A DNA stretch of 28,742 bases from an uncultured Blautia sp. (GTDB taxonomy: Bacteria; Bacillota; Clostridia; Lachnospirales; Lachnospiraceae): the NCBI GenBank assembly GCA_900549015.1, contig URMH01000033.1:1-28742 (forward strand), read 5' to 3'. Positions 1 to 6,045 of the stretch are shown here, one piece after another. How positions within the stretch are numbered: position 1 is the stretch's first letter; every line of letters begins with the position of its first letter. The position numbers and the translations under genes were made by a program. The notes under the pieces were generated by a model. It was not told the origin of the DNA. It ran no database searches and was given only the letters and a program-made list of their open reading frames with translations.

Positions 1-182
1 GGAGTAGATTTCCTTGAACCTCTAAATCCCAGACCGCCTGCACTTGCCCATGAAAGAGCGTTTCCTTCACTGTCAGTCAGAGTAACAATTGTATTGTTAA
101 AAGAAGACTGAATGTGTGCCTGTCCGTGTTCAACGTTTTTCTTGACACGACGTTTTGTCGTTTTCTTAGTCACTTTTGCCAT
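1..182 (-). CDS. rpsK: 30S ribosomal protein S11 (partial, N-terminal 60 residues)
   Basis: The gene starts at an ATG (complement of 180-182) and runs off the left edge of the window. The visible protein begins MAKVTKKTTKRRVKKNVEHG and continues through the S11 signature with FNNTIVTLTD and GGLGFRGSRKSTP. The very basic N-terminus followed by this conserved core is diagnostic of S11, which lies on the 30S platform and contacts the 3' end of 16S rRNA. It follows rpsM after 48 bases in the usual alpha-operon order (rpmJ, rpsM, rpsK, and normally rpsD, rpoA, rplQ beyond the edge). No promoter or terminator is evident between rpsM and rpsK, so it is probably co-transcribed with them. Confidence 0.97.
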   Translation of the reverse strand, partial: MAKVTKKTTKRRVKKNVEHGQAHIQSSFNNTIVTLTDSEGNALSWASAGGLGFRGSRKST

Positions 183-230
183 TTTAAAACTAACCTACAC
201 TTTCCTTTTTATTATCTATTTATCAACAAA

Positions 231-599
231 TTACTTTTTCTTGTTTGCAACAGTTCTCTTAGGACCTTTGCGTGTTCTTGCATTTGTTTTTGTCTTCTGG
301 CCACGAACCGGAAGTCCTTTACGATGACGGATACCTCTGTAGCATCCGATTTCCTGCAGTCTCTTAATGTTGAGGGCGATTTCTCTGCGAAGGTCACCTT
401 CTACTGTCATTGTTTCGTCAATAACAGAACTGATATTTTTGATTTCTTCGTCTGTCAGATCTCTTACACGAGTATCAGGATTTACGCCTGCTTTCTCAAG
501 GATCTGAGTTGCGCTTGGTCTGCCGATTCCATAAATATATGTCAGACCGATTTCTACACGTTTTTCTCTTGGTAAGTCTACACCAGCTATACGAGCCAT
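231..599 (-). CDS. rpsM: 30S ribosomal protein S13
   Basis: This 122-residue protein is full length for S13. It starts MARIAGVDLPREKRVEIGLT and contains the conserved YIYGIGRPSA helix-hairpin-helix segment and the basic RGIRHRKGLPVRGQ stretch, ending in a lysine-rich tail. S13 sits in the 30S head and contacts the P-site tRNA and 16S rRNA. An open frame extends further upstream to 812, but the ATG at 599 has a strong GGAGG site ten bases ahead and matches the family's start exactly, so the longer frame is rejected. It lies 296 bases after rpmJ, an unusually long and structured gap for this operon (see the leader entry). Confidence 0.97.
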   Translation of the reverse strand: MARIAGVDLPREKRVEIGLTYIYGIGRPSATQILEKAGVNPDTRVRDLTDEEIKNISSVIDETMTVEGDLRREIALNIKRLQEIGCYRGIRHRKGLPVRGQKTKTNARTRKGPKRTVANKKK

Positions 600-895
600 G
601 TACTGTTTCCTCCATTTTCTTTCTTTGAAAGTCCTGCGCCGCACACCACTTGCACATGTGTACAAGGTGAAATGGGATGTATCTGTACGCTGCTTTCTCT
701 TCTTAGTTCCTAATTGGGGTGCCTCGGTAAACACCCAGCCGCTTCTGGCGAAGAACGGCCTTTCCGAAAATGCTGCTCTTGCAGCCTTGCCTCTCGGTAT
801 TAGGCAATACATGCTGAAAACTTTAAAACAGTATGAACAACCTCTCCGGGTGTTTCACACTGCAGCCGCACGTTTTCACAAACACTAAGGCTTAA
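600..895 (-). promoter_or_regulatory. Hairpin-rich rpmJ-rpsM spacer, candidate structured leader
   Basis: This is 296 bases of non-coding RNA between the rpmJ stop and the rpsM start. Read on the minus strand it folds by eye into several hairpins: UUGCCU/AGGCAA (787-807), GCUGC-AAGA-GCAGC (772-785), GCCG..CUUC/GAAG..CGGC (738-759), GGGUG/CACCC (717-736), and a weaker CUUG/CAAG element (649-666). No U-run follows them, so they are not an ordinary terminator. In E. coli the alpha operon is repressed by S4 binding a pseudoknot that overlaps the rpsM start. Analogous feedback here by S4 or S13 is inference; no known consensus was matched. An rRNA-like processing site or an RNA of unknown role are alternatives. 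Confidence 0.5.
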
Positions 896-1009
896 TTAAC
901 CCTGGCGCTGTTTGTGTTTTGGATTTTCACAGATTACTCTGATAGATCCTTTTCTTTTAATGATCTTGCATTTTTCGCAGATCGGCTTTACAGATGATCT
1001 TACTTTCAC
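896..1009 (-). CDS. rpmJ: 50S ribosomal protein L36
   Basis: This 37-residue protein starts VKVRSSVKPICEKCKIIKRK and ends ICENPKHKQRQG, which is canonical for L36. The zinc ligands are present: C-x2-C in the CEKC motif, then the later Cys and His. The start is GTG at 1009 with a GGAGG site seven bases upstream; the open frame continues upstream to 1090 but the family begins here. L36 is the smallest 50S protein and is often adjacent to infA and rpsM. Here infA is not immediately upstream: a promoter region and then hflC precede it, so rpmJ appears to be the first gene of its transcript. Confidence 0.96.
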   Translation of the reverse strand: MKVRSSVKPICEKCKIIKRKGSIRVICENPKHKQRQG

Positions 1010-1057
1010 TGGAAATCCTCCTTCCGTAAATATAGCATTAAAATCTGCAGTTTCCAG

Positions 1058-1082
1058 GCGCACGTATACAGGGTATACGCGC
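1058..1082 (-). promoter_or_regulatory. Promoter-proximal dyad ahead of rpmJ
   Basis: A perfect 7-base inverted repeat, CGTATAC and GTATACG, is separated by three bases (1063-1069 and 1073-1079). GC-rich flanks extend it imperfectly. It lies just downstream of the proposed -10, so it would form a stem-loop at the extreme 5' end of the rpmJ mRNA or serve as a repressor site. Either role is inference; only the symmetry is seen. Confidence 0.5.
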
Positions 1083-1093
1083 GCTTGCAATAT

Positions 1094-1150
1094 ATCTTAT
1101 CACTGCTTCCCGCAAAATGCAAGGAATTTTTTTATTTTTTTTAATTTATT
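1094..1150 (-). promoter_or_regulatory. Proposed rpmJ-rpsM-rpsK promoter with UP-like A-tract
   Basis: On the minus strand, TTGCAT (1117-1122) is separated by 17 bases from TAAGAT (1094-1099). Upstream of the -35, 1125-1150 is an almost pure A/T tract with long A-runs, as in UP elements of strong ribosomal promoters. The hexamers are only partial matches to consensus, but the spacing, the A-tract and the position ahead of a ribosomal gene support the call. Transcription would begin near 1087, giving a leader of about 78 bases. Confidence 0.5.
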
Positions 1151-1172
1151 TTCCCGGTCTGCTCACAGATGA

Positions 1173-2039
1173 CTATTTTCCCTGGAAAATCTGTGCGATT
1201 GGAGAATCTTCAGAAAGGATTACTGTCTTATCTTCACCCTTCATGGAGTTTTTCAGCGCGTCCAGACTTCTCACAAAGGAATAGAACTCGCTTCTCTCTG
1301 CTTCCCCGTAAGCCTGTGCGAGAATTTTCATATATTCCTGCTCGCCTTCCGCCTCTAAAATTTCAGCCTTCTTTTCCGCCTCTGAAATTTTAATTGCGAT
1401 TTCCTTATCTGTTGTGTTTCGAATCACCTTCGCCTCGGAACTTCCCTGCGCCTTATATGTAGCCGCGATATTGTCTCTCTCTGAAATCATGCGCTCATAT
1501 ACTGCATCCTTATTATCTTCAGGAAGGTCAAGCTGCTTTGTCTCAAAAAGAAGAAGATCCACACCGTACTGCTCCATATTGTCTCCAATAGAAGCCATAA
1601 CAGCGTCAGACAGCTCTCCGTCCCTGCTTGTGATCACTTCGTCCTGAGTCATGCTGCTGATCACGTTTTTCGTTGCATTATATACGGCTGTGTTAATTCT
1701 GCTCTCTCCGCTTTCTATAGAAGAATTTAAGGTCTGTGCAAATTTAAGCGGGTCCTCAATCTTCCACAGCACATAGCTGTCTGAAATCATGGTCTTTTTA
1801 TCTTTTGTAATCACATCGGAAGGCGACAGGTCATAAAGAAGCGTCTCTTTTGGAAGAGTCGCAGTCGTCTCCACAAAAGGAATCTTCAGACTGATTCCGG
1901 GAGAGCTTATGACTCTTTTTACTTTTCCGAACTGGCGCACAAGCTTATACTCATTCTGTGCCGTCACTGTAATCGATGCCGCTGCCCCGATCAGAACTGC
2001 CACACTGCCTAAGATGATAAATAATTTTTTATTTCTCAT
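1173..2039 (-). CDS. hflC: HflC-type SPFH/prohibitin membrane protein
   Basis: This 288-residue protein has an N-terminal membrane segment at about residues 5-22 (LFIILGSVAVLIGAAASI). An SPFH/band-7 domain follows, with FGKVKRVISSPGISLKIPF near its start. After it comes a charged, coiled-coil-like stretch rich in Ala and Glu (the ISEAEKKAEILEAEGEQEYM region), as in HflC. In proteobacteria HflC forms a large membrane cage with HflK around the FtsH protease and modulates its activity. Its role in Clostridia is less well known. Its ATG overlaps the hflK stop by four bases (ATGA), indicating translational coupling. Length is a little short of the E. coli protein (about 334). No terminator is obvious after it; the next gene, rpmJ, has its own promoter. 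Confidence 0.88.
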   Translation of the reverse strand: MRNKKLFIILGSVAVLIGAAASITVTAQNEYKLVRQFGKVKRVISSPGISLKIPFVETTATLPKETLLYDLSPSDVITKDKKTMISDSYVLWKIEDPLKFAQTLNSSIESGESRINTAVYNATKNVISSMTQDEVITSRDGELSDAVMASIGDNMEQYGVDLLLFETKQLDLPEDNKDAVYERMISERDNIAATYKAQGSSEAKVIRNTTDKEIAIKISEAEKKAEILEAEGEQEYMKILAQAYGEAERSEFYSFVRSLDALKNSMKGEDKTVILSEDSPIAQIFQGK

Positions 2040-3082
2040 TGTTTTTCCTCCGTATTATTCTGTCCTGCTGCCGCATCAGAATCTGGCTGCTGTTCTGCAT
2101 CTTCCTTTGTCTCTCCGCTGTTCTCTCCTGAGAACGGCTCGATCGGAAGAAGCTTCTGTACTCCGTCGCCGCTGTCGATAATGATTTTCATATCCGGCAG
2201 AACGTCTTCCATTGCCTCATAAAACATACGCTGCATCGTCACTTCCGGATTCTTGCTGTACTCTTCATACATGGCGTTAAATCTTGCAACCTCCGCCTCT
2301 GCCTCATTGATACGAACCTGCTTCTGGGCTTCTGCGTCCTGAATGATCTGGTCTGCCTGTGCCTCTGCCTCAGGAATCTTTTCATTTCTGTATTTATTTG
2401 CATTGTTTACTGCCGTTTCTTTTCCCTGCTTTGCAGTTTCCACAGCCTTAAACGCCTTCATAACCTCCTGTGTTGGAGGCTCGGAATCCTGGATTGTGAT
2501 ATTTACAAGCTGGATCCCTATATCCTGCGTTTCCAGGCTCTTCATGATCATCTCTTTGATTTTCCCCTGGATCTCACTCTTTCCTGTTGTGAGCACATCA
2601 TCTACGTTGTAGCTTGCGATCACCGTACGGATACAGCTCTGGGAAATATTTTTAAGAATCGCCTCCGGCTCTCTGGCAGAATACAGATATTTTACAGGAT
2701 CTGCGATGCGGTATTCCACAAAGAAATCTACATCGATAAAATTATAGTCTGACGTGATCATGATACCTTCCTGATTGACTGTCTCGTTGCTCTCCATGTC
2801 ATAACCAATAGGGAATCCCTGAATTGTAGTATTTACCTTCTCCACCTTCTGGATAAACGGTATCTTAAAATGAAGCCCCGTCTCCGTCACTGCTTTTGGA
2901 ACACCGAAGGTGGTAAGAACTGCCTGCTCCTGCTCCTGAATCTGATACGTTGCATCTGTTGCCATAATGCCTACTACTGCAAGTCCGGCAACGCCTACGA
3001 TGGCTCGTTTAAAATGTTTTCCGGGCTTCGGCACTTTTACTTTTGAAAACTTGTTGTTTATTCCATTCTGAAATTCGTTCAC
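2036..3082 (-). CDS. hflK: HflK-type SPFH/prohibitin membrane protein
   Basis: This 348-residue protein begins at GTG 3082, with GGAGG six bases upstream. The open frame extends to 3163, but that part crosses a terminator-like hairpin and is not coding. A short basic N-terminus is followed by one membrane segment (about 26-42, RAIVGVAGLAVVGIMAT) and an SPFH domain starting near EQAVLTTFG. Next is an Ala/Glu/Gln-rich helical region (AEAQADQIIQDAEAQKQVRI), and the tail is acidic and probably disordered. HflK pairs with HflC to enclose FtsH in the membrane in well-studied bacteria. It lacks the Gly-rich N-terminal tract of E. coli HflK. The gene pair is tightly coupled with hflC, and no ftsH gene lies in the window. 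Confidence 0.87.
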   Translation of the reverse strand: MNEFQNGINNKFSKVKVPKPGKHFKRAIVGVAGLAVVGIMATDATYQIQEQEQAVLTTFGVPKAVTETGLHFKIPFIQKVEKVNTTIQGFPIGYDMESNETVNQEGIMITSDYNFIDVDFFVEYRIADPVKYLYSAREPEAILKNISQSCIRTVIASYNVDDVLTTGKSEIQGKIKEMIMKSLETQDIGIQLVNITIQDSEPPTQEVMKAFKAVETAKQGKETAVNNANKYRNEKIPEAEAQADQIIQDAEAQKQVRINEAEAEVARFNAMYEEYSKNPEVTMQRMFYEAMEDVLPDMKIIIDSGDGVQKLLPIEPFSGENSGETKEDAEQQPDSDAAAGQNNTEEKQ

Positions 3083-3128
3083 TGTTTTCCTCCTTCTTAT
3101 TATGAAAAACTTATTGCTGCTCTTCTGA

Positions 3129-3190
3129 AAGAAAAGAAAAAAAGACTTTTGTCCTGGACACACATTCTCTGTGTCTCAAAACAAAAGTCT
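3129..3190 (-). terminator. Long terminator-like hairpin upstream of hflK
   Basis: A perfect 10-base inverted repeat, AGACTTTTGT and ACAAAAGTCT (3143-3152 and 3181-3190), encloses a second stem, GACACA/TGTGTC (3157-3162 and 3170-3175). On the minus strand it is followed at once by a T-run (3137-3142) and a T/C-rich tail. This is a strong intrinsic terminator shape. It lies about 150 bases after the ribokinase stop and only about 45 bases before the hflK start. It either ends the asparaginase-ribokinase transcript or acts as an attenuator in the hflK leader. Confidence 0.75.
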
Positions 3191-3341
3191 CGCTGTTTAT
3201 GTCATATTGCGGGTAATTCTATATACCGTTCTGACGCATATATGTACCATTCTTTTGCGAAAACAAGTCCAGCTTTCCAAAAAATGATGGCCGCTACTCC
3301 CTTTTCTTTGTACAAGATATTACCATACTTTTTTCAGAAAA
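3191..3341 (-). promoter_or_regulatory. Ribokinase-hflK spacer, possible hflKC promoter
   Basis: These 151 non-coding bases separate the ribokinase gene from the terminator-like hairpin. On the minus strand a weak promoter-like pair, TTGTTT and TATATG with about 18 bases between, lies near 3240-3270. A second -10-like TATAGA is near 3219-3226. Neither is convincing. No protein-coding frame with a ribosome binding site was found. If the hflKC promoter is here, the hairpin sits inside its 5' leader. Confidence 0.25.
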
Positions 3342-4220
3342 TCAAGCATTTTCTACCTCATTTTTCAGAGGAATCGAGGAGGCAGCCCCTGGTCTTGAAA
3401 CGGCGATAGACGATGCCTTTGCCGCCAGGGCAAGTCCCTCCTGCACCGGTTTTCCATCTATAATGGAAGAAATAAAATATCCGGTAAACGTATCTCCTGC
3501 TGCCGTTGTATCCACTGCTTTTACCTTGTAAATTTCCTGATGATAAATCCCTGTCTCGTCCTGGTATACAGAGCCTTCGCTTCCAAGTGTAAGCACAACA
3601 GAAGAGTGCGGATATTTCTCCCTCATTTTCTCCAGGATTTTCTCCGGCTTCTTCTCCCCTGTAATCTGCTCTCCCTCAATTTCATTTACAAGGAACAGGC
3701 TTACTTTTGTAAGATCACAGGCATCAAGCGCGCTGTCATAGGGAGACGGATTTAAAATGATCATCATTCCTTTTTCATATGCAGCATCTATAATATATGG
3801 AAGTTCATTAATTTCATTCTGAAGAAGGATCATATCTCCTTTATCAAAATTTCCAAGAACCTCATCTGCAAACTCCTTTGTCATACAGCGGTTTGAACCG
3901 CCAAATAAAAGAATGGAATTCTGTCCGTTTTTATCCACCTGGATCATGGTGTGTCCGCAGGGACCGTCCACTCTTTTTACAAACTGCGTATTCACCCCGG
4001 TTTCTCTGCATGTATCAAGAAGAGCGTCTCCCCCCTCTCCCACAAGACCTGCGTGATATACGGGGATTCCCGCCTTTGCAAGAGCGATAGACTGATTTAA
4101 GCCCTTTCCTCCGCAAAATACGTTTCTCTCTGATGATGCCAGCGTTTCTCCCGGAATCAGAATATGATCTACCTGATATACATAATCCACATTCATAGAA
4201 CCAAAGTTTAATACCTTCAT
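3342..4220 (-). CDS. Ribokinase / PfkB-family sugar kinase
   Basis: This 292-residue protein starts at ATG 4220 behind GGGAGG; a longer open frame to 4262 overlaps the upstream gene and lacks a better site. The PfkB fold signatures are clear. GGKGLNQSIA (37-46) is the N-terminal ribokinase motif for sugar binding. NPSP and the NE-x-E motif (157-182) follow. The C-terminal DTTAAGDTF (237-245) holds the anion hole and the catalytic Asp at about 243. The family phosphorylates ribose or related sugars and nucleosides using ATP, and the substrate cannot be read from the sequence. It lies 16 bases after asparaginase in the same operon, a pairing that may hint at nucleoside or glycosylated-Asn salvage; that is inference. 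Confidence 0.85.
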   Translation of the reverse strand: MKVLNFGSMNVDYVYQVDHILIPGETLASSERNVFCGGKGLNQSIALAKAGIPVYHAGLVGEGGDALLDTCRETGVNTQFVKRVDGPCGHTMIQVDKNGQNSILLFGGSNRCMTKEFADEVLGNFDKGDMILLQNEINELPYIIDAAYEKGMMIILNPSPYDSALDACDLTKVSLFLVNEIEGEQITGEKKPEKILEKMREKYPHSSVVLTLGSEGSVYQDETGIYHQEIYKVKAVDTTAAGDTFTGYFISSIIDGKPVQEGLALAAKASSIAVSRPGAASSIPLKNEVENA

Positions 4221-4236
4221 GTTGTAATACCTCCCG

Positions 4237-5238
4237 TTAATTAATAGAAACCTCTCCTGCAATATCTACAGAAAAATATTCTCTGATCTCCCGAATATCC
4301 TCCGTCTGTCCCAACACCCACATAAGCTTTGTAACAGCCGCCTCTGCCGTCATATCATACGCCTGGAGCACTCCGCTTTTTAAGGCTTTTCTTCCTGTTT
4401 CGTACACCGACAGATTGCTTCCCTCATATCTGCACTGGCTTCCCGCAAGAACCACCATTCCTTTTTCAATGGCTTTTCCTACCGCCCCGATAAAATCGTT
4501 TTTCAGAAACGGCATTCCTCCCAGTCCAAACCCTTCCAGATATACGCCTCTGTATCCCTGCTCCTGAAGATACTCTAAAATAGAAGGGTTGATCCCCGGA
4601 TACAGTTTTAAGAGAAATACTTTATCGGAGTACGATGTCTGGGGACGGAAAATCCCTTTTTTCTCCACAAGATTTTCTTTTTTTATATGAAGTCCAAGAG
4701 AACTGATATCTCCGATATACGGATAATTAATGCTCTCAAAGGCATCGAAACTCATCGTACGCACCTTTGAAGCACGACACCCCAGCATGACCTTTCTGTT
4801 AAATGCCACAAATACGCCGGGACAGCCGCTTGCCGCCATATGGATCCCGCATCGGCAGTTTTCCATAGCGTCTGCCACAGGATCTGCAATGGAAAGCTGG
4901 CTTCCTGTCACAACTACGGGAATGGAAATATTCTGAAGCATAAAGGCAAGCATGGACGCGGTGTAGGCAAGTGTATCTGTACCGTGGATCACCGTAATCC
5001 CGTGATATTCTCCGCTTCTTTTTCCGATCAGCTCTGCAAGCCTTGCCCAGTCCTCCGGAAAAATATTGGCGCTGTCAACGGAACAGAAGTCTTCTGTCTC
5101 CAGTTCCAGATTTCTTGATACCATGCGAAGCTCTTCCAGCATATCTCTGCTTTGCATTCCCGGCACAAGCCCATCCTCGCCGTTTACAGAGGAAAGAGTT
5201 CCTCCTGTATTGATAATCAGAATTCTTTTTTTCATCAT
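4237..5238 (-). CDS. ansA: L-asparaginase (type I-like)
   Basis: This 333-residue protein starts at ATG 5238 with AAAGGAG eleven bases upstream (a second ATG follows immediately). Both asparaginase catalytic signatures are present: NTGGTLSS (10-17) with the nucleophilic Thr, and HGTDTLAYTA (85-94) with the second Thr-Asp pair. VVVTGSQ follows at about 108-114. There is no signal peptide, so the enzyme is probably cytoplasmic and hydrolyses L-asparagine to aspartate and ammonia. It is transcribed from a well-formed promoter in the shared intergenic region with the divergent sigK. The ribokinase-like gene follows after 16 bases. A glutaminase activity or a different amide substrate cannot be excluded. 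Confidence 0.88.
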   Translation of the reverse strand: MMKKRILIINTGGTLSSVNGEDGLVPGMQSRDMLEELRMVSRNLELETEDFCSVDSANIFPEDWARLAELIGKRSGEYHGITVIHGTDTLAYTASMLAFMLQNISIPVVVTGSQLSIADPVADAMENCRCGIHMAASGCPGVFVAFNRKVMLGCRASKVRTMSFDAFESINYPYIGDISSLGLHIKKENLVEKKGIFRPQTSYSDKVFLLKLYPGINPSILEYLQEQGYRGVYLEGFGLGGMPFLKNDFIGAVGKAIEKGMVVLAGSQCRYEGSNLSVYETGRKALKSGVLQAYDMTAEAAVTKLMWVLGQTEDIREIREYFSVDIAGEVSIN

Positions 5239-5268
5239 GTTATGTTCTGCTCCTTTTGTAATGACTTC

Positions 5269-5297
5269 ATTATATCTGTCTTTTTCAGAATTTACAA
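5269..5297 (-). promoter_or_regulatory. Promoter of the asparaginase-ribokinase operon
   Basis: On the minus strand, TTGTAA (5292-5297) is followed after exactly 17 bases by a perfect TATAAT (5269-5274). The start codon lies about 30 bases further on. This is a good housekeeping sigma-A type promoter. Confidence 0.75.
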
Positions 5298-5313
5298 TAA
5301 ATAATGTGGAAAA

Positions 5314-5342
5314 GCACAAATTTCTCTTTTCCCACATAGACT
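5314..5342 (+). promoter_or_regulatory. Possible sigma-E-type promoter of sigK
   Basis: CATAGACT (5335-5342) matches seven of eight positions of the sporulation sigma-E -10 (CATACANT). GCACAAA lies 14 bases upstream and is a partial match to the -35 (KMATATT). sigK is expressed in the mother cell under sigma-E in studied spore formers, so this fits. The assignment is by eye and the -35 is weak. Confidence 0.4.
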
Positions 5343-5370
5343 ATATAGAAATCCCCTTTGAGGCAGAATT

Positions 5371-6000
5371 TTGAAAACCTTCTTAAAACCATTGACCTCT
5401 TCTGAGGAGAAATTGTACTTAAAACGATACCGCGAGGGCGATTTGGAAGCAAAGAATATCCTGATTGAACGAAATCTCCGTCTCGTTGCCCACGTGGTCA
5501 AAAAATACCAGAACACAGACGAAGACATGGACGATCTGATTTCCATCGGCACGATAGGACTTATCAAGGCAATCTCCACTTTTGACATGAAAAAGTCCGC
5601 CCGCCTTTCCACATATGCAGCCCGCTGTATTGATAATGAGCTTTTGATGATGCTCCGTTCCAGAAAAAAGCGCGCCAGAGAAGTCTCTCTTTATGAACCA
5701 ATCGGAACCGACCGCGAAGGAAATGAGATCAATCTTCTGGACGTGATCGAAAGCGAGCCGGTTGATATTGTGGAGGAATGCTTTATCCGGGAAAACACTT
5801 CTTATCTTCTTCATTCTATGAGAAGCGTCCTGTCGGAAAAGGAATATCAGGTGATCTGCTTCCGTTACGGACTTTTCGGTGTTCCTGAAAAAACGCAACG
5901 GGAAATCGCACAGAAGCTTTCCATCAGCCGCTCCTATGTATCCCGCATTGAAAAAAATGCGCTTTTAAAGCTTCGGGATCTTTTCCCCGAAAATGTATAA
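5371..6000 (+). CDS. sigK: RNA polymerase sporulation sigma factor sigma-K
   Basis: This 209-residue sigma-70 family protein starts with TTG at 5371, preceded by GAGG at a good distance. Region 2 is well conserved (NLRLVAHVVKKYQNT, DLISIGTIGLIKAI, STYAARCIDNELLM), as is region 4.2 (KTQREIAQKLSISRSYVSRI). The start of the conserved part (PLTSSEEK), the SLYEPIG-x-D-x-EGNEI segment and the overall length match SigK rather than SigE, SigF or SigG. SigK directs late mother-cell gene expression, including spore coat genes. B. subtilis SigK carries a pro-sequence of about 20 residues removed by SpoIVFB. Here only about seven residues precede the conserved core, so the protein is probably made active, as in Clostridioides difficile. 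The gene is intact, with no inserted skin-like element. Confidence 0.88.
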   Translation: MKTFLKPLTSSEEKLYLKRYREGDLEAKNILIERNLRLVAHVVKKYQNTDEDMDDLISIGTIGLIKAISTFDMKKSARLSTYAARCIDNELLMMLRSRKKRAREVSLYEPIGTDREGNEINLLDVIESEPVDIVEECFIRENTSYLLHSMRSVLSEKEYQVICFRYGLFGVPEKTQREIAQKLSISRSYVSRIEKNALLKLRDLFPENV

Positions 6001-6040
6001 GCCGCCGCCGACAGATTTCTCTGTTGGCAGCGGCTTTCTG
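6001..6040 (+). terminator. Terminator of sigK
   Basis: A GC-rich stem-loop begins right after the sigK stop: CCGACAGA pairs with TCTGTTGG around a TTTC loop, extended by GCCG/CGGC. A short T-rich tail follows (TTTCTGTT). The convergent U32 gene ends six bases beyond. In the opposite direction the U-tract is poor, so bidirectional use is uncertain. Confidence 0.7.
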
Positions 6041-6045
6041 TTCTC

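Noticed and set aside
114..575. 153-residue plus-strand open frame
   Set aside because: It is opposite rpsK and rpsM, has no ribosome site and the protein is Cys/Phe-rich without family features; a shadow of ribosomal genes.
600..812. N-terminal extension of rpsM to 812
   Set aside because: S13 proteins start at the MARIAG residue, which has a strong ribosome site; the extension crosses the hairpins.
598..888. 96-residue plus-strand open frame in the rpmJ-rpsM spacer
   Set aside because: It has no ribosome binding site and its sequence is the complement of a structured RNA region; no similarity to any family was recognised.
3083..3163. N-terminal extension of hflK
   Set aside because: It would translate the terminator hairpin and T-run; GTG at 3082 has an ideal GGAGG site.
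3195..3252. Short 17-codon open frame (starting MVHIC) upstream of hflK, considered as a leader peptide
   Set aside because: No ribosome binding site and no regulatory codon run; not supported.
3191..3341. Possible T-box or other known riboswitch before hflK
   Set aside because: No T-box sequence or other riboswitch consensus was seen; only the terminator-like stem.
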